Of a stretch of DNA of 64,000 nucleotides, positions 16,268-24,800 are shown in pieces (positions within the stretch are counted from its first letter, which is position 1; each line of letters opens with the position of its first letter). The stretch comes from Streptomyces pactum (GTDB lineage Bacteria > Actinomycetota > Actinomycetes > Streptomycetales > Streptomycetaceae): the NCBI RefSeq assembly GCF_002005225.1, contig NZ_CP019724.1, positions 1,736,001 through 1,800,000 on the forward strand, read 5' to 3'. The position numbers and the translations under genes were made by a program. Under the pieces are notes generated by a model that worked only from the letters and a program-made list of their open reading frames with translations, was not told the origin of the DNA and searched no databases.

Positions 16268-17841
16268 TCGGCCATCCACACCTGGTCGATGAACATGCGC
16301 TGGAAGCCGGGCCCGTCGGGGAGGCCGCGCACCCCGGGCGCGGCGAGGTCCAGTCCGTCGCCGGTGCCCCAGACGACGTAGCCGCCGTCCTTCCACAGCT
16401 CGCGCTGGATGCCGGAGAGCAGTTCCTCGCGCCGTGCCTCGTTCGCGGTGGCCATGGCCCTGGCGAAGCCGTCGTCGAAGGTCTTGCTGCGCCAGGCGGT
16501 CTCGTTGGTGGGCGCGTCGGCCAGCAGGCCGACACGGACCAGGTCGGGGAAGGAGATGCCGCCGTAGTAGCCGGTGTAGAACGCCTTCTTGGCGTAGACG
16601 GCGGTCCAGTAGGTGTCGGCGGGCTCGACCTTCACCTCCGCGTCGACGCCGATGTCGGCGAGCTGCTGGGCGTAGAGCGTGGCCGCCGTGTCCATGCCGG
16701 GATAGGAGGTGGTGGTGTGCAGGGTGACGGACAGCCCGTCGGCGTGGCCCGCTTCCTCGAGGAGTCTCCTGGCCTTCTCCACGTCACGGGTGCGCTGCGG
16801 AAGGTCGTCGGGCGCCGAGGGGTCGTAGGGGGTGGGGAGGTCGTTGGCGACCTCCCCGTAGCCCAGGAACACGGTGTCGACCAGGGCCTTCCGGTCGGCG
16901 GCGAGGCGGAATGCCTCGCGGACCCCGGGGTCGTCGAACGGCTCGGTGTCCAAGCGCATGACGAACGGGTACTCGGTGACCCCGTCGCGGCGCACGACCT
17001 GGGTCTTCGCCGAGGAGCCGGTGCTCTTGACGGCGGCGGGGCTGACGCTTCCGGCGACGTCGGCCTGCCCGGAGGCGACGGCGCTCGCCCGTGCCTGCGG
17101 GTCGGCGACGGCCTGGACCTCGATCCGGTCCAGGTGCGGGCGCTCGCCCCACCACGTGTCGTTGCGGGTGAGCACGGTGGTCTGGGCGCTGGTCCGCTCC
17201 ACCCGGTACGGTCCCGAGCCGGGGACGGGACGGGAGAAGTCCTCGGTGCCCTCGGGTACGACGAAGGTGACGGATTCCAGCGCGCGGGGCGCGTCGGCCA
17301 TCGGGGCGCGGGTGGCGAGGACGACGGTGTGCTCGTCGGGGGCCGTGGACTTCCGCAGGTCGAAGTCGGCGAGTCGGCCGTAGTTCTCGGCGGCCTTGCC
17401 GGCGATGCGGCGCAGGGAGTAGAGCACGTCGGCGGCGCGTACCGGGGCGCCGTCGGTGAAGCGGGCGTCGTCGCGCAGGGTGAGGGTCCAGCGGTTCATG
17501 GCGTCGTTGGGCTTCCACGACGTGGCGAGCCGCGGCCGGGTCCTCCCGTCTTCGCCGGGGACGGTCAGGACGTCGTAGGTCAGGGCGAAGCGCATGACGT
17601 CGGACTCGTTGCCGAGTCCGCCGTGCGGGTCGTCACTGGCGGTGGCGGGTGATCCGGCGACGGCGTACCGCAGGGTGCCGCCGTCTACCGGTGTGCCGGT
17701 GCCGGCGGCGGGCGCGTCCGCGTCCGCGGCGGGTGTGCCGGAACAGGCGCCGAGCAGCAGGGCGCCGGCCGCCGTGAGGGCGGCGAGGGCGGATCCGCGG
17801 GAGCGGGACGGGCGGACACGGGACGAGGGGTGCTGGTGCAT
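16264..17841 (-). CDS. Second solute-binding lipoprotein, SBP_bac_5 family
   Basis: 525-aa lipoprotein with lipobox LLLGAC (Cys33) after a basic N-terminus, then GGTLRYAVAGSPATASDDPH and RWTLTLRDDARFTDGAPV, typical of peptide/nickel/opine binding proteins. GGAAAG precedes the ATG. It lies 50 nt after the PKS gene, the widest gap in the operon, and begins a four-gene importer block embedded between the PKS and methyltransferase genes. It is only distantly similar to the lipoprotein at 113-1,600, so the two importers probably recognise different ligands or metal states. That is inferred. Confidence 0.85.
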   Translation of the reverse strand: MHQHPSSRVRPSRSRGSALAALTAAGALLLGACSGTPAADADAPAAGTGTPVDGGTLRYAVAGSPATASDDPHGGLGNESDVMRFALTYDVLTVPGEDGRTRPRLATSWKPNDAMNRWTLTLRDDARFTDGAPVRAADVLYSLRRIAGKAAENYGRLADFDLRKSTAPDEHTVVLATRAPMADAPRALESVTFVVPEGTEDFSRPVPGSGPYRVERTSAQTTVLTRNDTWWGERPHLDRIEVQAVADPQARASAVASGQADVAGSVSPAAVKSTGSSAKTQVVRRDGVTEYPFVMRLDTEPFDDPGVREAFRLAADRKALVDTVFLGYGEVANDLPTPYDPSAPDDLPQRTRDVEKARRLLEEAGHADGLSVTLHTTTSYPGMDTAATLYAQQLADIGVDAEVKVEPADTYWTAVYAKKAFYTGYYGGISFPDLVRVGLLADAPTNETAWRSKTFDDGFARAMATANEARREELLSGIQRELWKDGGYVVWGTGDGLDLAAPGVRGLPDGPGFQRMFIDQVWMAE

Positions 17842-17891
17842 GGTTGCTTTCCGCGGGATTCGGGTGTCGCAGGGGCTGGGGCTGCCGGCTT

Positions 17892-20800
17892 TCACCGGTC
17901 GGCGGGTACGGCGGCCAGGGCCCGGTCGATGAGGGCGGCGGTCCGCCGTACCGCGGGGTCGTGGAGCAGGGAGTAGTGGTGGCCCTCGACGGTGTGGGCG
18001 TCGACGGGGCCGTTGACGTGCGGCAGCCACCCCAGGGCGGGCAGGTCCCCGGCGTCGTCGACGCCCATGCCGACGCCGGCGTTGTGCGGCGAGGGGCGGG
18101 ACGCGGCGATGAGCAGGAGCCGGGTGGCCGGGTCGGTGAGGTGTCCGGCCCGGTGGTCCGCCAGGGCCCGCAGGTGGCGTTCGAAGACCTCCAGCCGGGT
18201 GTCGGCGGTGTCGTGCGGGCCGAGCAGGCCGGCCAGCCGCAGTCGCTCGGTGACGGCCCGGCGCACGGCGGCCGGGGTCGGGGCCTCGCGGATCTCCTTC
18301 GCGTCCGCGCCGAGGTCCAGGTCGAGGTCGAGGAACGCCTCCAGCGAGCGCAGGTAGCGGACGGCCGCGTGGGCGGTGGTCCGGGTGCGGCCGGTCCCCG
18401 CCAGGGCCCGGATGCGGTCGGGGGTGTTGGAGTCGATCAGGACCAGAAGGTCGGTTCTCTCACCGCGTCGTTCGAGTTCCACGGCCATCTGGTGGGCGAC
18501 CGTGCCGCCCATCGACCAGCCGCCCAGCAGGTAGGGCCCCCGCGGCTGGTGGGCGCGCAGCGCGGCGAGGTAGCGGTCGGTCATCTCGGCGATGGTCCGC
18601 GCCCCGGTGCCGCCGGTCAGGGCGGGGTCGGTGAGGGCCACGACGGGCCGGCCGTCGGTGAGGAGGCGGGCGAGTTCGCCGTAGCACAGCACGTCGCCGC
18701 CGGAGGGGTGCATCAGGAACAGCGGGCGGTCGCCGTTGCCGTGGTGCAGCAGCATGGCGGCGTCGGCATCGGCATCGGCGCGGTTGCGGGCGTCGCCACC
18801 GGCGCGGGCAGCGGCGTCGGTATCGCCACCGGCACCGGCACCGGCACCGGCACCGGTATCGCCACCGGCGTCGCCACCGGCACCGGTATCGCCACCGGCG
18901 TGGGCAGCGGCGTCGGGGCCCGGGCCGTGGCCGGCCGGTTTCGCCGTCCGGGAGGCGTCGGCGGGTGCCGGCCGGTCCGGTGCGCGGGCCGGGACGGGGA
19001 GCGCGGCGCGGGGCTCGTCGAGGTCCCACGCCGACGGCGCGTCGGCCAGCAGGCGTACCCGCTCGGTGTAGGCGGCGAACGCGGCGTTGGCCTCCTCGGC
19101 GGGCAGGGCGCTCTCCAGCACGTCCCACTGGAGCAGGAGCGCCCCGTGCTGCTCGATCACCTGGTGGTCCAGCCAGGTCTGCGGGGTGCTGCTCACGCCG
19201 TGCACCGGTGTGCCCGCCCAGTCCAGGTCGTGGCCGCCGCCGAGCGGTCCGGACAGACCCAGGGCGCTGGTGAAGACCACGGGAACGGACTCGGAGCGGC
19301 CGGTGCGCGAGGACTTCTCGGCCAGCAGGTCGAGCGCGGAGAACTCCCGGTGGTCCAGGTCCTCGAAGAGGGTGCGCTGGGCCCGTACGGCGGCGTCGGC
19401 GAAGCGGCGGGTGTCCGAGCGGTCCACCTCGTGCAGCATCAGCGAGGTGAAGTCGCCGACCACGGCGTCCGCCCCGGGCAGGTGCGCGGGCCGGTCGAAG
19501 AGGGTGAGGGTGAGGGAGAACCGGTCCTGTCCCGACCATCCGGCGAGTGCCTCGCCGTATGCCGCCAGCAGGACGGCCGTGGGGGTCAGTCCGCGCCGGG
19601 CCGCCTCGGCCTTGAGGGCGTCCCAGCGGTCCGGCTCCAGACGGGCGGTGCGCCGTGCGAAGCGGGGCCGCTCCCGCGGATTCCGGTCCTGGACGGGAAG
19701 CGCCGGCGCGCCGGGCAGGTCGTCCAGTCTGGCACGCCAGTAGGCGGCGGCCCGGGCGTGTCCGGGGCCTTCGGCGCGGTGCTGGAGCGCGGCCACGCAC
19801 TGCGCGAAGGTGGTGGTCAGCGGAGGGAGTCGTGCGGCCGGGTCGTGGTAGAGGGCGCGCAGTTCCCGGTCCCAGACCAGGTAGCTCGCCGTGTCGCACA
19901 CCAGGACGTCCACGTTGACGAACAGGCGGACGACGTCGCCGGGCAGCCGGGCGGCCCGGATGTCGACCAGGGGCCAGCGGCCCGGGCGGGGTTCGCGGCG
20001 GACCATGCGCTCGCGGACGCGTTCCAGCTTCCGGGCGCGCTCGCCGTCGTCGTCCCCCGTCAGGTCCTGGACGCGGATCCGGTAGTGGGGCACCTTGTCG
20101 AGGATCCGGTTGCGGCCCTCGGGTGAGACGACCGCGCGCAGCATGGGATGGCGGGCGATGACCGCGTTCCAGGCGGCTTCGTAGCGGTCGGTGTCCAGGT
20201 CGGGACAGTCGTACTCCAGGTGGAAGGAGCAGGGGACGTCGCCGAGGCGGTAGCCACCCGACCCGCCCACCCAGTAGGCGTGCTGCACCCGGGTGAGGGG
20301 GAACTCGCGCGGCTCCTCGTCGGGTCCGGGGGGTGGGGCGGCCTCCGTGTCCTGCGGTCCGGCCGGTGGGCGCCGGTCCGGCCCGCCGGGCAGCATCGGG
20401 GCCAGGGCCGCGATGGAGGGCCGGGCGAGGAGGTCTTGCAGCAGCAGGTCGGCGCCGTGGTCGTCGCGCAGCCGGGCGAGCATCCGGGTGGCCAGCAGCG
20501 AGTGTCCGCCGAGAGCGAAGAAGTCGGCGTCGCGGTCGGTGACGGGGAAGCCGAGCAGGTCCGACCACACCTCGGCCAGCCGTGCCTCCGCCGCGGTGGT
20601 GAATGCCGTGCCGTCCCGCGGCTCCGACGTGGACACGCCGGGTGCGGCGGCGGCCACGACGGCGGGCGTGCCCGCGGTGCGGGGCGCGAGGTCGGCCGGC
20701 GAGACGACGACGGAGGCCGGCGAACGGCCCGCGGCCGCGAGGGCCAGCAGCCGGTCCACGGTGCGCATGCCGTCCGCCAGGCCGATCGAGTGCCGGGAGG

Positions 20801-23800
20801 CCACGGTGCGTTCGCTGCGGCCGGGCCCTACGCGCCAGCCGTCCCAGGCCACGCTGAGCCAGCGGGGCGCGTCCGGGTCCGCGCTGTGCTCGTGTTCGGC
20901 GAGCGCGTCCAGGTAGCGGTTGACGGCCGCGTACGGGGCGAGGCCGAGGCCGCCGACGAACGCCGTGGCCGAGGACATCAGCAGTACGGTGCCCGGGCGG
21001 CGGCCGGGCGGGAGGGCGTTGACGGCGCTACGCAGCGCGAGCGCCGCGGTGACCTTGGCGTGGGCGTGCGCGCGCACGCTCTCCTCCTCGGTGGCCCGCA
21101 GCGGTGCGACGGCGGCGGAGGCGACGACGCCTGCGGCGTGCACGACGAGGTCCAGCGGGCCGTGGCGGCCGGTCAGTTCGCTCAGCAGGTCCGTGGTGGC
21201 CGCGATGTCCGCGGCGTCGGCGGCGCGGACCTCGATGTCGGCGCCGGACGCCCGCAGAAGGCGTAGGGTCTCCGCGCGTTCGGCGTCCTTGCCGCCGGAG
21301 CCGGGACGCGGGTCGAGTCCGGCGCGGCCGGTCACCACGACGCGCCGCCCGGAGCGGGCCAGGTGTCCGGCCAGGGCCAGGCCCACGTCGCCGAGTCCGC
21401 CGAGCACCACCGCGGTTCCGGTGCCGCCCTCGGTGACGGCGGGTCCTTCCGGGTCCGGTGCGGGGGCGGACGGCCGCCAGGGCGTGATGCCGCGCGTCCA
21501 GCGGTGTCCGCCGCGGACCGCGCACTCGGTGCCGTTCGGCCCGCCGGACACCAGGTCCGCGGCCTCCGCGAGTACGGCCTCCGTGCCGAGGGCGTCCGGT
21601 GGTCCGGCCGGCAGGTCCAGGGCACGCCAGCGCAGGCCTGGGAACTCCTGGGCGAGCACCCGGGGTACGGCGAGCGTGGCGGCGGCGTGGGCCGCGGGCC
21701 GGTCGGCGCTCTCCACCTGCTGGGCGTCGTGGCTGACGTGCAGCAGACAGGCGCGGTGGGCCCAGGAGGCGGCGGCTCGGGCCACCTCCGCGTAGCGCAG
21801 GACCGACGCGGTGACGGTCGCGGCGGGGTCCGCTCCCTCGGCCGGGGACTCGCCGCGGCCGCCGTGCGGGCCGGTCACGACGATGCCCTCGCACGGGATG
21901 TCCGGATCCCGGACCGCCTCGTCGAGGGTGACGGCCTCGGCGCCCGCGGCGACGAGCGCGGCCCGCACCGGGCCGGCCGACGGCGAGTCGGGGGACGCGG
22001 CCACGAGCCAACGGCCCCGTAGCGCCGAACGGTCCGCCTCGAGGGGCGGCGTGCGCGTCCACACGGGCAACTGGAGCGGCTCGGACTCGTCGGGTACCGG
22101 CTGCCCCGAACGGTGCCGCCGGCCATCCGCCGGCACAGCGGCGGCGGGCGGGTCGATCCACAGTCTGCGGCGGGCCAGGGGCAGGCCCGGCAGGGTGGTC
22201 CTCCGGCGCCCCGGGCGGTGCAGGGCGGCCGCGTCCAGGGGGACTCCGTACGTCCACAGTTCGCCGGCGGCCGCGAGCAGCGCCGCCCGCCCGCCACGGG
22301 GATCGTCGCGGTCGGGGAAGGTGGCCAGGGTGGCCGGCGCCCGCCGGTCCCCCTGTCGGCGGGCCAGTTGGAGCAGGCCACTGCCCGGCCCCGTCTGCAT
22401 CAGGACGGCCGGCCCGTCGCCGAGGGCCGTGGCCAGGGCGTCGGAGAAGCGCACGGTGGAACGCAGGTGCGCCACCCAGTGGTCGGCATCGGGAGCGGTG
22501 TCCAGCAGCTTCCCGGTGAGGGTCGTGGCGAGCGGGATGCCGGGAACGCCCGGCTGGACGCCTTCGGCGGCCGCGCGCAGTTCCGGCAGGACCGGGTCGA
22601 CCAGGCGGGAGTGGGCGGCCGCGTCGAGGGAGAGCCGTACGGTGTGCTCGCCCCGCGCGGTGAGGGCCAGTTCCAGATCGGTCACGGCCCGCGCGGGCCC
22701 GGACACGACGCAGGAGCGCGGACCGTTGACGGCGGCCAGGTCCAGCTCCGGATGGTCGATGAGCAGGGCCAGGACCTGCCGCTCGGTCAGCGGGACGGTC
22801 AGCATCGCCCCGCCGCCGGCCGCCCGGGACATGCCGCGTGAGCGGACCGCCACCAGCGTCGCCGCGTCGGGCAGTGACAGGGCTCCGGCCAGCACGGCGG
22901 CCACGTACTCGCCGAGGCTGTGACCGACCACCGCGTCCGGTTCCACGCCCCAGGAGCGCAGCGTCCGCGCGGCGGCGAGGGAAGCGGCGAACAGGGCCGG
23001 CAGGCCGTGTTCGGGGTCGCGCAGCAGCCGGCGTGCCCCCTCGTCGGACGGCTCGGCCGTGATCAGCTCGGTGAGGCCGGAGCCGACGCCGTCGTCGAAC
23101 AGGTCGGCGCACGCCTCCACGGTGCGGGCGAACTCCTCCTCCTGCGCGTACAGTTCGCGCCCCATGCCCGCGTACTGTGCTCCCCCGCCGGGGAAGGCCA
23201 GCACGATCCGGGGCGGTGTGGGGCCGGGACGGCGCCGCGGTGCGGTGCGCAGGGCGCGGCTGTCGGCCGCCCGCCGGCCGGTGAGTACGGCCGCGGCGCG
23301 GTACGGCAGCGTCGCGCGGCCGGTGTGCAGGGTGTGGGCGGCGTCGGCGGGATCGGCGGCCGTGGTGTGCAGGGCGGTCGCGGTGTCCTCGGCCAGGCGG
23401 GCGAGGGCGTCGTCGCGGTGCGCGCTGAGCAGGGCGAGTTGTGGGCGCGGGTCGGCGGGAGGTGCGGGCCGGACGGGGGCGCTGCCCAGGACGACGTGGC
23501 AGTTGGTGCCGCCGATGCCGAAGGAGCTGACGCCCGCGTACCGGGGCCCGGTCCAGTCGGCGGTCTCGTGCACGACGGTGAAGGGCGAGTCGGCCAACCG
23601 GAGGTCGGGGTTGAGCGGCAGGGCGTCCAGGGTGGGTGGCAGCACACCGTGGTGCAGGGCGAGCACGGTCTTGGCGAAACCGGCGATGCCCGCGGCCGAG
23701 TTGGCGTGCCCGATGTTGCTCTTGACCGAGCCGAGGGCGCACCAGGCCGGGCCGGTGTCGCCGAAGACGCGGCGCAGTGCGGCGACCTCCACGACGTCGC

Positions 23801-24800
23801 CGAGGCGGGTGGCGGTGCCGTGGGCCTCGACGTAGGTGATGTCCCTCGGCGTGAGACCGGCCACGGCGAGTGCCTCGTTCACGGCACGGGCCTGTCCACG
23901 CGGTGAGGGGGCCGTGAATCCGGTGCGGTCGCCGCCGTCGTTGTTGACCGCGGAGCCGTGCAGGACGGCCAGCACCGGGTCGCCGTCGGCCAGCGCCTCG
24001 CGCAGCCGCCGAAGGACGGTCACCCCGACGCCCTGGGTGTGCACGATGCCGGTCCCCCCGGCGGAGAAGGTCCGCACGTGCCCGTCGACGGAGAAGATGC
24101 CGTCGGGGACGTGGAGGTAACCCCTGCCCTGCGGGATGATCAGGGAGGATCCGCCCGCGAGCGCGGTGTCGCACTCCCCCGCCAGCAGCGACTGGGCCGC
24201 CAGGTGCACGGCCACCAGCGAGGTCGAGCACGCGGTACCGACCGCGACGGCCGGCCCGGTGAGCGCGAGGCGGTGCGCGACGTGCAGCGGGAGGTAGTCG
24301 GCGACTCCCGCGAGGGCGGCCTGCAGGCTGCCGACGGGGTCGGTGGCGGAGGCGGCGTACCGGTCCGCGAGGTTGCGGGCGAGGTAGTCGCTGTGGGCGG
24401 CGCCCGCGAAGACCCCCACGGCGCCCGCTCCGGCGCCGCCGCCGTGCCCGGCGCTTTCCAGGGCACGCAGGCAGGCCTCGAGGAAGAGCCGCTGCTGCGG
24501 GTCCATCACGGCCGCCTCGGCGTCGGACAGGCCGAACGGCTCGGGGTCGAAGTGGTCCTGTCCGTCGATGATCCCGCTGACGGGTACGTGCGCGGGGTTG
24601 CCCGGCGACTCCCGCTCGCTGTGCCGGGTCAGTCCGCTGCGGCCGTTGACGAGCAGGTCCCAGTACGCCGCCGTGTCAGGGGCTCCGGGGAACCGGCAGT
24701 CCAGGGCGGTGACGGCGATCAGGTCGTCCTCGCCGGCCGGGTTGCCGGGCGGGGACGCGTCCGGCGCATGTTCTCGGGAGGTGGTCGGTCCGGTGCTCAC
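17892..24800 (-). CDS. Hybrid PKS-NRPS: KS-AT-KR-ACP-Cy-TE
   Basis: 2302 aa. KS at about 25-445 has active-site Cys191 in GTACSTSL and a later EAHGTATRLGD. AT at about 540-840 has GHSLGEY near residue 628. KR at about 1130-1340 has the nucleotide motif VVLGGLGDVGLALA and catalytic PYAAVNRYL. ACP has GGHS near 1433. Cy at about 1500-1940 has canonical DVLVCDTAS near 1632. TE at about 2040-2302 has GWSMGG near 2095 and a late HH. This is the HMWP1 (yersiniabactin) order without the two internal methyltransferases and without a PCP between Cy and TE; a Gly/Ala/Asp-rich repeat fills that place. AT specificity is probably malonyl-CoA (AAHS at the usual motif), but this is uncertain. GTGA overlap links it to the upstream NRPS gene. 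Confidence 0.9.
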   Translation of the reverse strand: MSTGPTTSREHAPDASPPGNPAGEDDLIAVTALDCRFPGAPDTAAYWDLLVNGRSGLTRHSERESPGNPAHVPVSGIIDGQDHFDPEPFGLSDAEAAVMDPQQRLFLEACLRALESAGHGGGAGAGAVGVFAGAAHSDYLARNLADRYAASATDPVGSLQAALAGVADYLPLHVAHRLALTGPAVAVGTACSTSLVAVHLAAQSLLAGECDTALAGGSSLIIPQGRGYLHVPDGIFSVDGHVRTFSAGGTGIVHTQGVGVTVLRRLREALADGDPVLAVLHGSAVNNDGGDRTGFTAPSPRGQARAVNEALAVAGLTPRDITYVEAHGTATRLGDVVEVAALRRVFGDTGPAWCALGSVKSNIGHANSAAGIAGFAKTVLALHHGVLPPTLDALPLNPDLRLADSPFTVVHETADWTGPRYAGVSSFGIGGTNCHVVLGSAPVRPAPPADPRPQLALLSAHRDDALARLAEDTATALHTTAADPADAAHTLHTGRATLPYRAAAVLTGRRAADSRALRTAPRRRPGPTPPRIVLAFPGGGAQYAGMGRELYAQEEEFARTVEACADLFDDGVGSGLTELITAEPSDEGARRLLRDPEHGLPALFAASLAAARTLRSWGVEPDAVVGHSLGEYVAAVLAGALSLPDAATLVAVRSRGMSRAAGGGAMLTVPLTERQVLALLIDHPELDLAAVNGPRSCVVSGPARAVTDLELALTARGEHTVRLSLDAAAHSRLVDPVLPELRAAAEGVQPGVPGIPLATTLTGKLLDTAPDADHWVAHLRSTVRFSDALATALGDGPAVLMQTGPGSGLLQLARRQGDRRAPATLATFPDRDDPRGGRAALLAAAGELWTYGVPLDAAALHRPGRRRTTLPGLPLARRRLWIDPPAAAVPADGRRHRSGQPVPDESEPLQLPVWTRTPPLEADRSALRGRWLVAASPDSPSAGPVRAALVAAGAEAVTLDEAVRDPDIPCEGIVVTGPHGGRGESPAEGADPAATVTASVLRYAEVARAAASWAHRACLLHVSHDAQQVESADRPAAHAAATLAVPRVLAQEFPGLRWRALDLPAGPPDALGTEAVLAEAADLVSGGPNGTECAVRGGHRWTRGITPWRPSAPAPDPEGPAVTEGGTGTAVVLGGLGDVGLALAGHLARSGRRVVVTGRAGLDPRPGSGGKDAERAETLRLLRASGADIEVRAADAADIAATTDLLSELTGRHGPLDLVVHAAGVVASAAVAPLRATEEESVRAHAHAKVTAALALRSAVNALPPGRRPGTVLLMSSATAFVGGLGLAPYAAVNRYLDALAEHEHSADPDAPRWLSVAWDGWRVGPGRSERTVASRHSIGLADGMRTVDRLLALAAAGRSPASVVVSPADLAPRTAGTPAVVAAAAPGVSTSEPRDGTAFTTAAEARLAEVWSDLLGFPVTDRDADFFALGGHSLLATRMLARLRDDHGADLLLQDLLARPSIAALAPMLPGGPDRRPPAGPQDTEAAPPPGPDEEPREFPLTRVQHAYWVGGSGGYRLGDVPCSFHLEYDCPDLDTDRYEAAWNAVIARHPMLRAVVSPEGRNRILDKVPHYRIRVQDLTGDDDGERARKLERVRERMVRREPRPGRWPLVDIRAARLPGDVVRLFVNVDVLVCDTASYLVWDRELRALYHDPAARLPPLTTTFAQCVAALQHRAEGPGHARAAAYWRARLDDLPGAPALPVQDRNPRERPRFARRTARLEPDRWDALKAEAARRGLTPTAVLLAAYGEALAGWSGQDRFSLTLTLFDRPAHLPGADAVVGDFTSLMLHEVDRSDTRRFADAAVRAQRTLFEDLDHREFSALDLLAEKSSRTGRSESVPVVFTSALGLSGPLGGGHDLDWAGTPVHGVSSTPQTWLDHQVIEQHGALLLQWDVLESALPAEEANAAFAAYTERVRLLADAPSAWDLDEPRAALPVPARAPDRPAPADASRTAKPAGHGPGPDAAAHAGGDTGAGGDAGGDTGAGAGAGAGGDTDAAARAGGDARNRADADADAAMLLHHGNGDRPLFLMHPSGGDVLCYGELARLLTDGRPVVALTDPALTGGTGARTIAEMTDRYLAALRAHQPRGPYLLGGWSMGGTVAHQMAVELERRGERTDLLVLIDSNTPDRIRALAGTGRTRTTAHAAVRYLRSLEAFLDLDLDLGADAKEIREAPTPAAVRRAVTERLRLAGLLGPHDTADTRLEVFERHLRALADHRAGHLTDPATRLLLIAASRPSPHNAGVGMGVDDAGDLPALGWLPHVNGPVDAHTVEGHHYSLLHDPAVRRTAALIDRALAAVPADR
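18760..18910 (-). repeat. Low-complexity tandem repeats in the Cy-TE linker
   Basis: Six-base CGGCAC/CGGCAT-type units and longer ATCGCCACCGG-containing units alternate and encode a Gly/Ala/Asp/Thr-rich stretch (GGDTGAG, ADADA). The array sits exactly where the terminal PCP of an HMWP1-like protein would be expected. Confidence 0.85.
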
